Source: Chryseobacterium sp. SNU WT5
GTDB taxonomy: Bacteria; Bacteroidota; Bacteroidia; Flavobacteriales; Weeksellaceae
Direction of reading: 5' to 3'
Assembly (NCBI RefSeq): GCF_007362475.1
Contig: NZ_CP041687.1
Location: forward strand, 310,001 to 374,000
Length of the DNA stretch: 64,000 nt
A model generated the notes under the pieces. That model was not told where the DNA came from. It did no database searches and saw nothing but the letters and a program-made list of their open reading frames with translations. A program made the position numbers and the translations under genes. This document shows positions 16,209 to 25,210 of the stretch, piece after piece (positions within the stretch are counted from its first letter, which is position 1; each line of letters opens with the position of its first letter).

Positions 16209-17723
16209 TTATTCCAGCTCGTATTCGAGTTCTAATATTTCTTTGCTATAATCACGAACTTTATTAATTAATTCAGGATTGTCTCCTAATTTCTGTCCGT
16301 ACGACGGAATCATTTCTAATAATTTGTCATTCCATTCATTTTTAACTTTTTCGGGAAAACATTTTTCAAGAATTTGAAGCATTGCGTAAGCTGCAGTTGA
16401 GGCACCAGGGGACGCACCTAATAATGAGGCGATCGTTCCATTCTTATTAACTACAACTTCTGTCCCGAATTCCAATTTGCCCCCTTGCTGATCATCTTTC
16501 TTAATGATCTGAACACGTTGACCAGCGATTTTCAGTTCCCAATCTTCCTCTTTCGCGTCTTTTACAAATTCACGTAGATGTTGCATACGCTGATCTTTTG
16601 TCATGGCAACTTGTTGTATCAAATATTTGGTTAAAGGCAGATTGTGCCACCAAGCACCAAATAATGATCTAATATTCTTAAAGTTGACGCTTTCGGGGAG
16701 GTCCAGATAACTTCCTTCTTTCAAAAACTTTGTAGAAAAACCTGCAAATGGTCCAAAAAGCAAAGCTTTTTTACCGTCAATAATTCTTAAATCCAAATGA
16801 GGAACGCTCATAGGCGGTGCATCTACGGTTGCCTGTGTATAAACTTTGGTTTGATGTTTAGCAATTAATTCTGGATTGTGAGAAACCAGCCATTCACCAG
16901 AAACTGGGAAACCACCATAACCCTCACTCTCTGGAATATCTGAACTATCCAATAATGGTAAAGCATAACCACCAGCTCCAATAAAAACAAAATCTGCAGT
17001 AACTTCGTGTGAGCGATGTTTCATTCTGTCTTTTACTTTCATCCACCACTTTCCATTATCCATAGGATCAATATCTTTCACCGCATGATATAGAAAGACT
17101 TCAACATTCGAATCTTCTGCCAAAAACCTACCCATTTTTCGAGTTAAAGTTCCAAAATTAACATCGGTTCCCAAATCCATTTTGGTAGCGGCCATAACCT
17201 CATTCTCTTTTCTTTTGCTCATGATAAGTGGAATCCATTCACGAAGTCTGTCGTGATCTGTGGTGAATTTCATCCCTTTAAAGAGTTTGGATTGGGTCAT
17301 TTTCTCATGGCGTTTCCTAAGAAATTCAGAATCATCTTCCCCAAAAACTAAACTCATGTGCGGACAGGAATTTATAAAATCTTTGGGACTGTCTATATAA
17401 TTTTTGGATATAAGGTAAGACCAAAATTGTTTCGAAATCTCAAACTGTTCAGCAATTTTCTCCGCTTTTGTTATTTCTATAGTACCATCTTCTTTTTGTG
17501 GAGTGTAATTCAATTCACAAAAAGCAGAATGCCCTGTACCAGCATTGTTCCAGGCAGCAGAACTTTCTCGAGCAAAACGCCCGAGCCTCTCGAAAATTGC
17601 TATTTTTAAGGTGGGGTCTAATTCATGAAGCATCGTCCCGAGCGTGGCGCTCATAATACCGCCACCGATTAAAACAACATCATAATGTGATTTGGGTGGG
17701 TTTCTATTTGAATTGATAGGCAT
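16209..17723 (-). CDS. mqo: Malate:quinone oxidoreductase
   Basis: 504 aa, full length. An FAD-dependent, membrane-associated enzyme that oxidises malate to oxaloacetate and passes electrons to quinone. The N-terminal Rossmann motif is DVVLIGGGIMSATLGTML (19-36), followed by FERLGRFARESSAAWNNAGTG (the FAD/substrate signature), HMSLVFGEDD, and the C-terminal LLGASPGASTAAYAML. It complements the complex I operon at the other end of the window as an entry point into the quinone pool. It is monocistronic. Confidence 0.96.
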   Translation of the reverse strand: MPINSNRNPPKSHYDVVLIGGGIMSATLGTMLHELDPTLKIAIFERLGRFARESSAAWNNAGTGHSAFCELNYTPQKEDGTIEITKAEKIAEQFEISKQFWSYLISKNYIDSPKDFINSCPHMSLVFGEDDSEFLRKRHEKMTQSKLFKGMKFTTDHDRLREWIPLIMSKRKENEVMAATKMDLGTDVNFGTLTRKMGRFLAEDSNVEVFLYHAVKDIDPMDNGKWWMKVKDRMKHRSHEVTADFVFIGAGGYALPLLDSSDIPESEGYGGFPVSGEWLVSHNPELIAKHQTKVYTQATVDAPPMSVPHLDLRIIDGKKALLFGPFAGFSTKFLKEGSYLDLPESVNFKNIRSLFGAWWHNLPLTKYLIQQVAMTKDQRMQHLREFVKDAKEEDWELKIAGQRVQIIKKDDQQGGKLEFGTEVVVNKNGTIASLLGASPGASTAAYAMLQILEKCFPEKVKNEWNDKLLEMIPSYGQKLGDNPELINKVRDYSKEILELEYELE

Positions 17724-17963
17724 AAAATATTTTTTACTTAATATTAATTTGAACTAATTATGGTGATAAAGAATAAAACACGAGAATAAGCGCTGATCTA
17801 AACCCAGATATCTTTACAGCAAAAAAATCGCCAAAAGCGAAATTAATTCTGTTCTGATCAATTTAAATATAAAAAACAGAAAAAAATTACTGCATAACAT
17901 GACGCGGAAAGCACTCCATTTCAAAAACCTAATTGGTATTCTTACCCGATGAATTATTCAAAA

Positions 17964-18635
17964 TCATGAAATCGATGAAACCGGAATTACATAAAAGTAA
18001 ACAGAAACAAAGTGACAAAAAGTACCTGCCAAAACGAATATATGAAAGATGGCGTGATTAAATTTAAGTTTGTTAATACTGTATAATATTGCGCCAACGG
18101 TGTATGCAACTCCACCCGAAATTAACCATATTAAGCCATCGTAGTTTAGACTTATCATTAAACTTTTAAAACTGAAAATAATTAGCCAACCCATGACTAC
18201 ATAGAGAAGGGTGGACAATATATTGAATCTACCCGTAAAGAAAATTTTAAAAATTATTCCCAGAAAGGCAATACCCCAAACGATTGAAAAGATAACATAC
18301 CCTTCTGTTCCGTTTAATGAAACTAAAACAAAAGGCGTGTAACTTCCGGCAATTAACACATAAATTGCGGCATGGTCGAAAATATTGAGTCGATATCTAA
18401 TTTTTGGAGTCTTTGAGAAATGATATAAAGTTGATGCTAAATAAAGAACGATCATACTAACCCCGAAAATCGGAAAACTGATCATTGCCCATACATTTTC
18501 TAAAGCAACTGCTTTAAAAATCAAAAAAATTAAGGCGACCACACTCATCACCAAACCTACGAAATGTGACCACACATTTAGTTTTTCTTCCAGATCAGAA
18601 TAGGTGTGAACAAGATAGGTTTTCTCCGTTTTCAT
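17964..18635 (-). CDS. Hemolysin III / PAQR-family membrane protein
   Basis: 223 aa with about seven hydrophobic segments. The zinc-binding signature of the Hly-III/PAQR family is present: NVWSHFVGL (His24), STLYHFSK, and the late HAIFHIFVLAGTFCHF. These are membrane proteins related to adiponectin receptors and thought to be lipid-modifying hydrolases. The bacterial role is unclear. The start codon abuts the gpsA stop without a gap, so the two are translated from one mRNA. The link with gpsA hints at a role in phospholipid metabolism. Confidence 0.88.
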   Translation of the reverse strand: MKTEKTYLVHTYSDLEEKLNVWSHFVGLVMSVVALIFLIFKAVALENVWAMISFPIFGVSMIVLYLASTLYHFSKTPKIRYRLNIFDHAAIYVLIAGSYTPFVLVSLNGTEGYVIFSIVWGIAFLGIIFKIFFTGRFNILSTLLYVVMGWLIIFSFKSLMISLNYDGLIWLISGGVAYTVGAILYSINKLKFNHAIFHIFVLAGTFCHFVSVYFYVIPVSSIS

Positions 18636-19664
18636 TTAATTGAGCTGGGTTGTTAATTTTTTAAATTCTGCTTCAGCACTTTTCTCTTCATACAGAATTG
18701 CGTAAATCGCATCTATTATAGGCGTATTAAGTTTTTTATCTTTTGATGTATGGTACACTGAATTTGCGGCATAATATCCTTCCGCAATCATATTCATAGA
18801 CTGAATTGCCGATTTTACCGTATAACCTTTACCTATAAGATTTCCTAAATTTCTATTTCGAGAGAACAGAGAGTATGCGGTAACCAATAAATCACCTAGA
18901 TAGGAACTTTCATTCACATCTCTCGGGACTTCGTAGACTGCTTCTAAAAAAATCTCCATTTCCCTGACGGCATTCGATACAAAAACCGCTGTAAAATTAT
19001 CGCCATATCCCAAACCGCTGGAAATACCAGCTCCGACTGCATAGATATTTTTAAGGATTGCACTGTATTCATTTCCTAAAATATCTTTACTACAATGGAC
19101 ATTGATAAAATCCGAGGCAAATAAAGAACGTAATTTATTGGCAACTTCGTCCTCTGCTACCGCAATAGTAAGATAAGACAACCGCTCCATGGCGACTTCT
19201 TCTGCATGACAAGGTCCCGCGATTACCGCTTGATTTCGGAAACCTATTTTAAATTCATCACGAAGGTAATGGGCAACTACATCATTGGCTTTCGGAACAA
19301 TTCCTTTTATAGCAGAAACAAAAATCTTATCGTCATAATTGCAGGTCATTTTATCCATCGCATCGGATAAATAGATAGAAGGTGTTGCGAGAACAATGAC
19401 ATCACACGCAGAGACCAGTTCATTAATATCGGTAGTAACTTTCAAACGATCTAGATCAAAAGAAACAGAAGTAAGATAAGTTGGATTATGACCACGTAAT
19501 TCGATGGCACCTTTCACAAATTCATTGCGAACACACCAGTGTACCACTTTACAATTCTCAACCAACATTTTAACGATTGCAGTAGCAAAACTACCACTCC
19601 CCACTACTCCAACGGGAATTTCATGCTGGGGATCTTTCTTAGCTGGACCTTTCTTTTTTGTCAT
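18636..19664 (-). CDS. gpsA: NAD(P)-dependent glycerol-3-phosphate dehydrogenase
   Basis: 342 aa. It makes sn-glycerol 3-phosphate from dihydroxyacetone phosphate for phospholipid synthesis. The N-terminal NAD(P) motif is VGVVGSGSFATAIVKML (18-34), and the catalytic-site sequence KNIYAVGAGISSGLGYGDN contains the conserved Lys. GPCHAEEV is also present. The C-terminal helix bundle (NLIGKGYTVKSAIQ) is complete. A basic Lys-rich N-terminus of about 12 residues precedes the core. It is co-transcribed with the Hly-III gene directly downstream. Confidence 0.95.
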   Translation of the reverse strand: MTKKKGPAKKDPQHEIPVGVVGSGSFATAIVKMLVENCKVVHWCVRNEFVKGAIELRGHNPTYLTSVSFDLDRLKVTTDINELVSACDVIVLATPSIYLSDAMDKMTCNYDDKIFVSAIKGIVPKANDVVAHYLRDEFKIGFRNQAVIAGPCHAEEVAMERLSYLTIAVAEDEVANKLRSLFASDFINVHCSKDILGNEYSAILKNIYAVGAGISSGLGYGDNFTAVFVSNAVREMEIFLEAVYEVPRDVNESSYLGDLLVTAYSLFSRNRNLGNLIGKGYTVKSAIQSMNMIAEGYYAANSVYHTSKDKKLNTPIIDAIYAILYEEKSAEAEFKKLTTQLN

Positions 19665-19720
19665 AATTAAAAACTTACATGGTTTTCTACAAGTTAACAG
19701 CCTTGCAGAAATTTATCCCA

Positions 19721-19728
19721 CAAATATA
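19721..19728 (-). promoter_or_regulatory. Candidate gpsA -7 box
   Basis: TATATTTG on the minus strand fits TAnnTTTG, 57 bp before the ATG. The -33 element is not clear. Confidence 0.35.
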
Positions 19729-19855
19729 TTAAAGCTTTAGGAATAGTCATCATAAACATATCCCAAAATTAGGCTTTAAATAACTATAAAAAGAAGATAT
19801 TAATCATGATTTCCACAAAATATTTACAATATAAATACGTTATTATTTTATTTTA

Positions 19856-19863
19856 TACATTTG
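19856..19863 (+). promoter_or_regulatory. Promoter -7 box of the M23 peptidase gene
   Basis: TACATTTG followed by C matches the flavobacterial TAnnTTTGC pattern. It overlaps a possible TTG start at 19861, which argues that translation begins at the ATG at 19900 instead. Confidence 0.5.
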
Positions 19864-19899
19864 CGCTCTTATTTTTTGAATATCACTACTCTAGATTAT

Positions 19900-20805
19900 A
19901 TGAAGAATTTTTTAAGCAGTAAAAAGAATATCAATCTATTATTAGGAGTTCTAGTAATGATGATTTTCGGACAAGCTTTAGTTATTGGTAAATTGTATGC
20001 GGACAAAGATGATAAATCCTACCAAGTCAATATAGTTCCCATAAAAACTGAAAAAGACAGTGTTGATTATCTGGCAATGAAGAATAATCTGGCTTTGGTT
20101 GATCATACTGTAAGAGAACTCAACTCTTTTCTCGCAGCAAAAAACTTATCTGATAGCAAAATCCAAATGCTTGTTCAAGACAGCATTTCGAACGATGTTT
20201 ATTTATCAAAGCAAACCAACCGGTACAGTCAGTACTTAATGGATCTGCAGACAAAATTGTTACATGTGCCCTTAGGTGTCCCAACAGATGGTTATATTTC
20301 TTCTAATTTTGGCAAAAGAACAAATCCAATTCCGCTTCGAACAGTAGTGCTTGCTTCAATAAAACCCTTAAAAGCTGCATCTCAATTTATCGAAGAAAAA
20401 GACAGTTTGGGAAATGTCGTGAAAAGAATAGCTATAAATAATTCGCAGACGCCACTTGCTGCTCAGAATAATGCCCCCGCAGAAAAGAATCAGGTTCAAT
20501 TTCATAAGGGCTTAGACATTGCAGTCGCTCACGGATCCGCAGTTAGAAGTGCAGCAGCGGGGAAAGTTATTTTTGCCGGAGTTAAAGGAGGATACGGCAA
20601 TTGTGTTATTATATCACATGGAAATGGTTTAGATACTTTGTACGGCCATCTTTCAGCTTTATTAGTAAAAACCAATGATATGGTAAATGTAAATGACGTG
20701 ATCGCAAAATCAGGAAATACTGGGCGATCCACAGGACCTCATCTTCACTATGAAGTTCATAAAAACAATACGCCTGTTAATCCAAAATTATTTTTGAATT
20801 TGTAA
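19900..20805 (+). CDS. M23 (LytM-type) peptidoglycan metallopeptidase
   Basis: 301 aa from ATG 19900. An earlier TTG at 19861 lies in the promoter box and is rejected. An N-terminal anchor helix (INLLLGVLVMMIFGQALVIG) is followed by a coiled linker. The C-terminal LytM domain has its zinc ligands in FHKGLDIAVAHGS (H, D) and GPHLHYEVH (HxH). The catalytic pattern is complete, so it is likely an active endopeptidase cleaving peptide crosslinks in the periplasm. It is divergent from gpsA, with its own terminator. Confidence 0.9.
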   Translation: MKNFLSSKKNINLLLGVLVMMIFGQALVIGKLYADKDDKSYQVNIVPIKTEKDSVDYLAMKNNLALVDHTVRELNSFLAAKNLSDSKIQMLVQDSISNDVYLSKQTNRYSQYLMDLQTKLLHVPLGVPTDGYISSNFGKRTNPIPLRTVVLASIKPLKAASQFIEEKDSLGNVVKRIAINNSQTPLAAQNNAPAEKNQVQFHKGLDIAVAHGSAVRSAAAGKVIFAGVKGGYGNCVIISHGNGLDTLYGHLSALLVKTNDMVNVNDVIAKSGNTGRSTGPHLHYEVHKNNTPVNPKLFLNL

Positions 20806-20823
20806 AGAACACTTTTTAAATAC

Positions 20824-20851
20824 AAACGCTTCTGAAAAACCAGGAGCGTTT
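20824..20851 (+). terminator. Intrinsic terminator of the M23 peptidase gene
   Basis: An 11-bp stem with one G-T pair (20824-20834 / 20841-20851), a 6-nt A-rich loop, and a trailing T-run (to about 20853). Confidence 0.7.
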
Positions 20852-21047
20852 TTCTTTCTGCGTAAGAAACAAGAAACCAATTTTCATGAAAGTCCTGTAT
20901 ATAAAGACAAACTACATTTAAATTGGTTTGAAATTACCAGCCACTAACTTTCCGGATTCTTTGAATTTCGCTCGTTGAACAAATTCTTACGTCTTATGTT
21001 ATAAAATTTACTGAAATTTGCGTTCGCCCAAAAAATGAAGTTGACTT

Positions 21048-23168
21048 ATGAAATTATGTATTGCTGAAAAGCCTAGTGTTGCCCGAGATATTGCCAAAGT
21101 ATTAGGTGCAGACATGCCCAAGCAAGGTTATTTTGAAGGTAATGGCTATTGGGTAACCTGGACGTTCGGACATCTTTGCACGCTCAAAGAACCGCACGAT
21201 TACAGTCCGCATCTTAAATCCTGGAATCTCATATTTCTTCCCATTATTCCCGATCCGTTTGGGATTAAATTAATAGAAAACCCTGGTGTTGAACGGCAAT
21301 TTAAAATCATTGAGAAATTGGTTGCAGACTGCGAAGAAGTGATTAATTGTGGTGATGCTGGGCAAGAAGGAGAAGTGATACAGCGCTGGGTTTTGCACAA
21401 AGCAAAATGTAAAAAACCAATGAAACGGCTTTGGATTTCGTCATTGACGGAAGAAGCCATCAAAGAAGGATTTGCTAAATTAAAACCAGCAGAAGATTAT
21501 AATAACCTTTATCAAGCTGGAAATGCACGTGCAATTGGCGATTGGCTTTTAGGAATTAACGCCACCCGATTATTTACCCGAAAATTCGGCGGAAACAAAA
21601 GCGTACTTTCGGTTGGTCGGGTTCAAACGCCTACTCTAGCGATGATCGTTCAGCGACAAAAAGAAATTGATGCTTTCAACACCGAGGAATATTGGGAACT
21701 GAAAACCAAATACCGCGATGTACTTTTCACTGCGGCGATCGACCGTTTAAAAACGAAAGAGAAAGCAGAGAAAGGTTTAGAATATCTAAAGCAAAATCTC
21801 TTCGAAATTGTCTCTTTTGAAATTAAAGAAGGCAAAGAGAAAAATCCACGGTTGTTTGATTTGACCGCTTTACAAGTGGAGGCCAATAAAAAATTTGGTT
21901 TTTCAGCAGACAACACACTCAAATATATTCAAAGTTTATACGAAAAGAAACATACGACGTATCCACGTGTTGATACCACTTACCTTTCCGAGAGTTTGCA
22001 TCCCAAAATTCCTGGTATTCTTCAGTCGATGAATTTTTACCGAGAATTGACGGCGCCACTTTTATCGCAGCCGATTCCAAAATCAAAAACGGTTTTTGAT
22101 GACACTAAAGTCACGGATCACCATGCCATTATTCCGACCGAAATTTCTCCCACTTCCAATTTAAGCAGAGAAGAGAAATTGATCTATGATCTGGTGGCGA
22201 AAAGATTTATCGCAGTTTTCTATCCCGAATGTAAAATTTCAAATACTTTGGTGGAAGGTCAAGTTGGAACGATTCCTTTTAAAACTTCAGGGCGACAAAT
22301 TCTTGAATTAGGTTGGCGAGAAGTTTACGTGAAAGATAAAAAAGACGACACGGACGATAAAAAGGAAAAAGACGAAGAGCAGACGATTCCCGAATTTAAA
22401 GCGGGTGAAAAAGGTCCACATAAACCCTTAATTCATCAGGGAAAAACCAGTCCGCCAAAAGCTTATACCGAAGCGACTTTGCTTCGGGCCATGGAAACTG
22501 CCGGGAAACAGGTTGATGATGAAGAACTGCGTGAGATGATGAAAAACAATGGGATCGGAAGACCTTCTACCCGAGCCAATATTATCGAAACGCTTTTCCG
22601 AAGAAAATATATCGAGCGAAAAAAGAAAAATATCTTTGCGACTTCTACTGGTGTAGAACTGATTGACACTATTCAAGATGAGTTATTGAAAAGCCCAGAA
22701 TTAACGGGTGAATGGGAATTAAAATTAAGAAAAATTGAGCGTGGTGAATACGAAGCCACTCAGTTTAAAGAGGAACTGATTACGATGGTGACTAATTTAA
22801 CCCGAACAGTCATTAACGAGAAAGCAAAAGTGATTTCGTTTCAGGAAGAAGTAAAGCTAAAAGAAAAGAAAGAGCCAACTCCAAGGAAAATTACCACGAT
22901 TATTTGGGAAGAAGAAGGTTGCCCAAAATGTAAAGAAAGCAAACTAATGAAAGGAAAAACTGCCATCGGTTGCTCCAATTATAAAGGATGTGGTCTCAAA
23001 GTTCCTTTTGTTTTGTTCGGAAAAAAAATGACTGAAAAACAGATTCACGATATTATTAACAAAGGAAAATCGAGCAAACTGAAAGGATTCACAGAACATC
23101 CGGAAAGTATAACTGAAGGCGTTTTACGTTTGACCGAAAATTTCAGTATTGAATTGAAAGCGGATTAG
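21048..23168 (+). CDS. topB: DNA topoisomerase III
   Basis: 706 aa, a type IA topoisomerase that decatenates and relaxes DNA. The TOPRIM domain starts MKLCIAEKPSVARDIAKVLG. The acidic motif reads NCGDAGQEGE (100-109), with Gly in place of the second Asp of the classic DxD, a variation I recall in Bacteroidetes TopB proteins. The catalytic tyrosine is Y305 in TTYPRVDTTYL. GIGRPSTRANII and a C-terminal four-cysteine zinc ribbon (CPKCKESK ... CSNYKGC) are present. An acidic/lysine-rich insertion (about residues 425-450) is unusual but in frame. No conjugation genes are nearby, so it looks chromosomal. Confidence 0.95.
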   Translation: MKLCIAEKPSVARDIAKVLGADMPKQGYFEGNGYWVTWTFGHLCTLKEPHDYSPHLKSWNLIFLPIIPDPFGIKLIENPGVERQFKIIEKLVADCEEVINCGDAGQEGEVIQRWVLHKAKCKKPMKRLWISSLTEEAIKEGFAKLKPAEDYNNLYQAGNARAIGDWLLGINATRLFTRKFGGNKSVLSVGRVQTPTLAMIVQRQKEIDAFNTEEYWELKTKYRDVLFTAAIDRLKTKEKAEKGLEYLKQNLFEIVSFEIKEGKEKNPRLFDLTALQVEANKKFGFSADNTLKYIQSLYEKKHTTYPRVDTTYLSESLHPKIPGILQSMNFYRELTAPLLSQPIPKSKTVFDDTKVTDHHAIIPTEISPTSNLSREEKLIYDLVAKRFIAVFYPECKISNTLVEGQVGTIPFKTSGRQILELGWREVYVKDKKDDTDDKKEKDEEQTIPEFKAGEKGPHKPLIHQGKTSPPKAYTEATLLRAMETAGKQVDDEELREMMKNNGIGRPSTRANIIETLFRRKYIERKKKNIFATSTGVELIDTIQDELLKSPELTGEWELKLRKIERGEYEATQFKEELITMVTNLTRTVINEKAKVISFQEEVKLKEKKEPTPRKITTIIWEEEGCPKCKESKLMKGKTAIGCSNYKGCGLKVPFVLFGKKMTEKQIHDIINKGKSSKLKGFTEHPESITEGVLRLTENFSIELKAD

Positions 23169-23294
23169 ATTTTTCACGCAATGACGGAAAGGTTTTACGC
23201 AAAAATCGCAGCTACTTTTTCTGCAATACTTCAAAAAATTTTCGTGAATTTGTGGTAAGTAATTATTTATAAAACTCAGTTTATTTGAATTTAT

Positions 23295-23302
23295 TACCTT
23301 TG
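23295..23302 (+). promoter_or_regulatory. Candidate slyD promoter -7 box
   Basis: TACCTTTG followed by C fits TAnnTTTGC, 86 bp before the slyD ATG. That would give a rather long leader. No good -33 element at the right spacing. Confidence 0.4.
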
Positions 23303-23387
23303 CCTCAAATAGGATTAACCTAAAAGTTACCCATTAAAACAGACAATTTTAATAAAAGGATTTAAAATCTTTGATAACATTTATCTC

Positions 23388-23888
23388 ATGACAATAGACA
23401 AAAATCACGTAGTAGCATTACATTACACGTTAAACGCCATTGAAGAAAATGGTGAAAAAACTTTCATTGAAAAAACAGATTTAGAAAACCCGTTCACTTT
23501 TTTATACGGCGTGGGAATGATGTTGCCGAAATTTGAAGAAAACATTGCAGGAATGACTGCAGGCGATAAAAAATCGTTCACCATCAGGCCGGAAGAAGGA
23601 TATGGCGAAAAAATGGAAAACGCAACAACTCAATTACCAGTAGAAATGTTTGCTGACTCAGGTATGCCACCAATCGGTGCGATGTTACCTTTACAAGACG
23701 CACAGGGAAATCATGTAAGCGGTATCGTTTTGGAGGTTTCTGATGAAGCAGTAACGGTAGATCTTAACCACCCGATGGCTGGGAAAAAGTTGCATTTTGA
23801 TATTGAAGTTGCATCAACAAGGCCTGCAACCGAAGAAGAATTAGCTCACGGTCACGCTCATGGAGTGGACGGAAATGAAGCACATTAA
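23388..23888 (+). CDS. slyD: SlyD-like FKBP peptidyl-prolyl isomerase
   Basis: 166 aa. The FKBP domain (NHVVALHYTLN, FLYGVGMMLPKFEENIAGM) is split by an insert-in-flap region (residues about 75-125: PEEGYGEKMENATTQLP, PLQDAQGNHVSGIV) as in SlyD. The catalytic part resumes with VTVDLNHPMAGKKLHF. The tail is His-rich but short (HGHAHGVDGNEAH) compared with the E. coli metal-binding tail. It acts as a prolyl isomerase and chaperone, possibly with nickel handling. It is monocistronic with a strong terminator. Confidence 0.92.
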   Translation: MTIDKNHVVALHYTLNAIEENGEKTFIEKTDLENPFTFLYGVGMMLPKFEENIAGMTAGDKKSFTIRPEEGYGEKMENATTQLPVEMFADSGMPPIGAMLPLQDAQGNHVSGIVLEVSDEAVTVDLNHPMAGKKLHFDIEVASTRPATEEELAHGHAHGVDGNEAH

Positions 23889-23910
23889 TTAGAATTTTTT
23901 TCTTTATATA

Positions 23911-23939
23911 AAAGCTGCGATAATTTCGCAGCTTTTTTT
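23911..23939 (+). terminator. Intrinsic terminator of slyD
   Basis: AAAGCTGCGA (23911-23920) / TCGCAGCTTT (23926-23935), a 5-nt loop, then T-run to 23939. Confidence 0.92.
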
Positions 23940-23960
23940 GTTTCTAAAAAAGCAGGCTAA

Positions 23961-24073
23961 AACGAACCGCTAGAATTAAATGGTAAGAAAGTGGTGATAA
24001 CACCGTAAAAGGTAAGAATTTGATTTTAAAAGACGCTGCCAATAAAGTATTTGCTGTTTTTGAAACGATGTAA
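23961..24073 (+). pseudogene. Remnant of a gene C-terminus
   Basis: Two fragments in different frames read like one protein end. NEPLELNGKKVVITP stops at TAA, and one base out of frame KGKNLILKDAANKVFAVFET continues to Met and TAA (24071-24073). A good terminator follows at once (24110-24139), as expected for a former gene. No upstream part remains between here and the slyD terminator. The family is not recognised. The alternative is chance reading frames in a 356-bp gap. Confidence 0.4.
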
Positions 24074-24109
24074 CCTTTATTAAAACTTAAACTTAAGTTG
24101 TACTTATAT

Positions 24110-24139
24110 AAAACCTTGGACTTAGCAATTCAAGGTTTT
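24110..24139 (+). terminator. Intrinsic terminator after the gene remnant
   Basis: AAAACCTTG (24110-24118) / CAAGGTTTT (24131-24139), a 12-nt loop, followed by two more T residues. It has no intact gene directly upstream. Confidence 0.7.
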
Positions 24140-24244
24140 TTGTGCTTTCGAAGCATGGGAGTAGTAGTACTATTTATTAAATGGAAGTGCTATTATTTCT
24201 TTAAATTTTGAAACCAAATCCATCTAAAACTCGTATTTTTAAAT

Positions 24245-25069
24245 ATGCGAAAAATAATTTATCTTATGCTTGGATCTTTACTCGTGATGAGCTGTCAGTC
24301 TAGAAAATACAAAGATGTCATCTATGGACAATCGTCGAACAAAGAAGATTTGAAACTCAATATTTTCGTGCCCAATAATTCTGACCATAAAAAATTTCCG
24401 GTTTTAATTTTCGTGCATGGTGGAAACTGGAATAGTGGCAATAAAGATCAGTACGGTTTTTTCGGGAGAAACTTTGCAAAGAAAGACGTCATCACCGTTA
24501 TTCTGGAATATACTTTAAGTCCAACGGCGAATATCGACCAAATGACGACCAAAATTGCTACCGCAATCATGTGGGTTCAAAAAAACATCAATACATATCA
24601 CGGTGATGCAAGTCAAATTTTTGTGACTGGGCATTCTGCGGGTGGACAATTGGTAGCGTCTGCGGTATTAAATCCGAAATTCGAGGTTGCTGAAAACTCT
24701 ATTTCAGGTATTATTTTAAATGATGCCGCTGGAATTGATATGAAAGATTATTTAGAGAAATATCCACCCACAACAGAAGATGATTATTTAGCGACGTGGA
24801 GCAACGATCCTAAGAACTGGTATCAAGCGTCTCCTATTTATTTTTTAAATGAAAAGTCACCGCCGTTTTTAATTTATGTGGGTTCAAAAACCTATCCTTC
24901 CATTACGACTGCAAATGAACATTTTCTTACGGAATTAAATAAATTTCAACCTGAAGTAAAACCGATTATCCTAAATAAAAAACACATTCCGATGATCTTG
25001 CAATACTTTTTCCCGTGGAATAAACGCTCCGCAGAAATGGTGGCTTTCATGAAAAAGAATAAGAAATAA
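24245..25069 (+). CDS. Alpha/beta hydrolase (esterase) lipoprotein
   Basis: 274 aa. A lipoprotein signal (MRKIIYLMLGSLLVMSC) gives a lipid-anchored envelope protein. The hydrolase core shows the oxyanion motif FVHGGNWNSGN, the nucleophile elbow GHSAGGQL, and a late His in LNKKHIPMI. It belongs to the BD-FAE/HSL-like carboxylesterase group. Substrates of such lipoproteins are usually short acyl esters or polysaccharide acetyl groups; nothing here decides. It ends at a bidirectional terminator facing the PfpI gene. Confidence 0.85.
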   Translation: MRKIIYLMLGSLLVMSCQSRKYKDVIYGQSSNKEDLKLNIFVPNNSDHKKFPVLIFVHGGNWNSGNKDQYGFFGRNFAKKDVITVILEYTLSPTANIDQMTTKIATAIMWVQKNINTYHGDASQIFVTGHSAGGQLVASAVLNPKFEVAENSISGIILNDAAGIDMKDYLEKYPPTTEDDYLATWSNDPKNWYQASPIYFLNEKSPPFLIYVGSKTYPSITTANEHFLTELNKFQPEVKPIILNKKHIPMILQYFFPWNKRSAEMVAFMKKNKK

Positions 25070-25152
25070 GCGTGAATTTTCGGTGAATAATAATTCAATC
25101 TGTTATTGAAAAATTCTACTCCAATAAGGAAAACTTGATTTTTCTAAACAAA

Positions 25153-25182
25153 TGTTCCAAAGTGAAAACTCACTTTGGAACA
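25153..25182. terminator. Bidirectional terminator
   Basis: A 13-bp perfect stem TGTTCCAAAGTGA (25153-25165) / TCACTTTGGAACA (25170-25182) with loop AAAC. T-rich tails follow on both strands. It serves the converging esterase and PfpI genes. Confidence 0.85.
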
Positions 25183-25210
25183 TTTTAATTAGTAGTCGAA
25201 ACGAATCGAT

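Noticed and set aside
19861-19899. TTG start for the M23 peptidase
   Set aside because: The TTG is part of the TACATTTG promoter box; ATG 19900 gives a normal membrane-anchor start.
21348-21374. topB missing the second Asp of the DxD motif (GDAGQEGE)
   Set aside because: I recall the same D-x-G form in Bacteroidetes TopB proteins, so it is probably a lineage feature and not damage.
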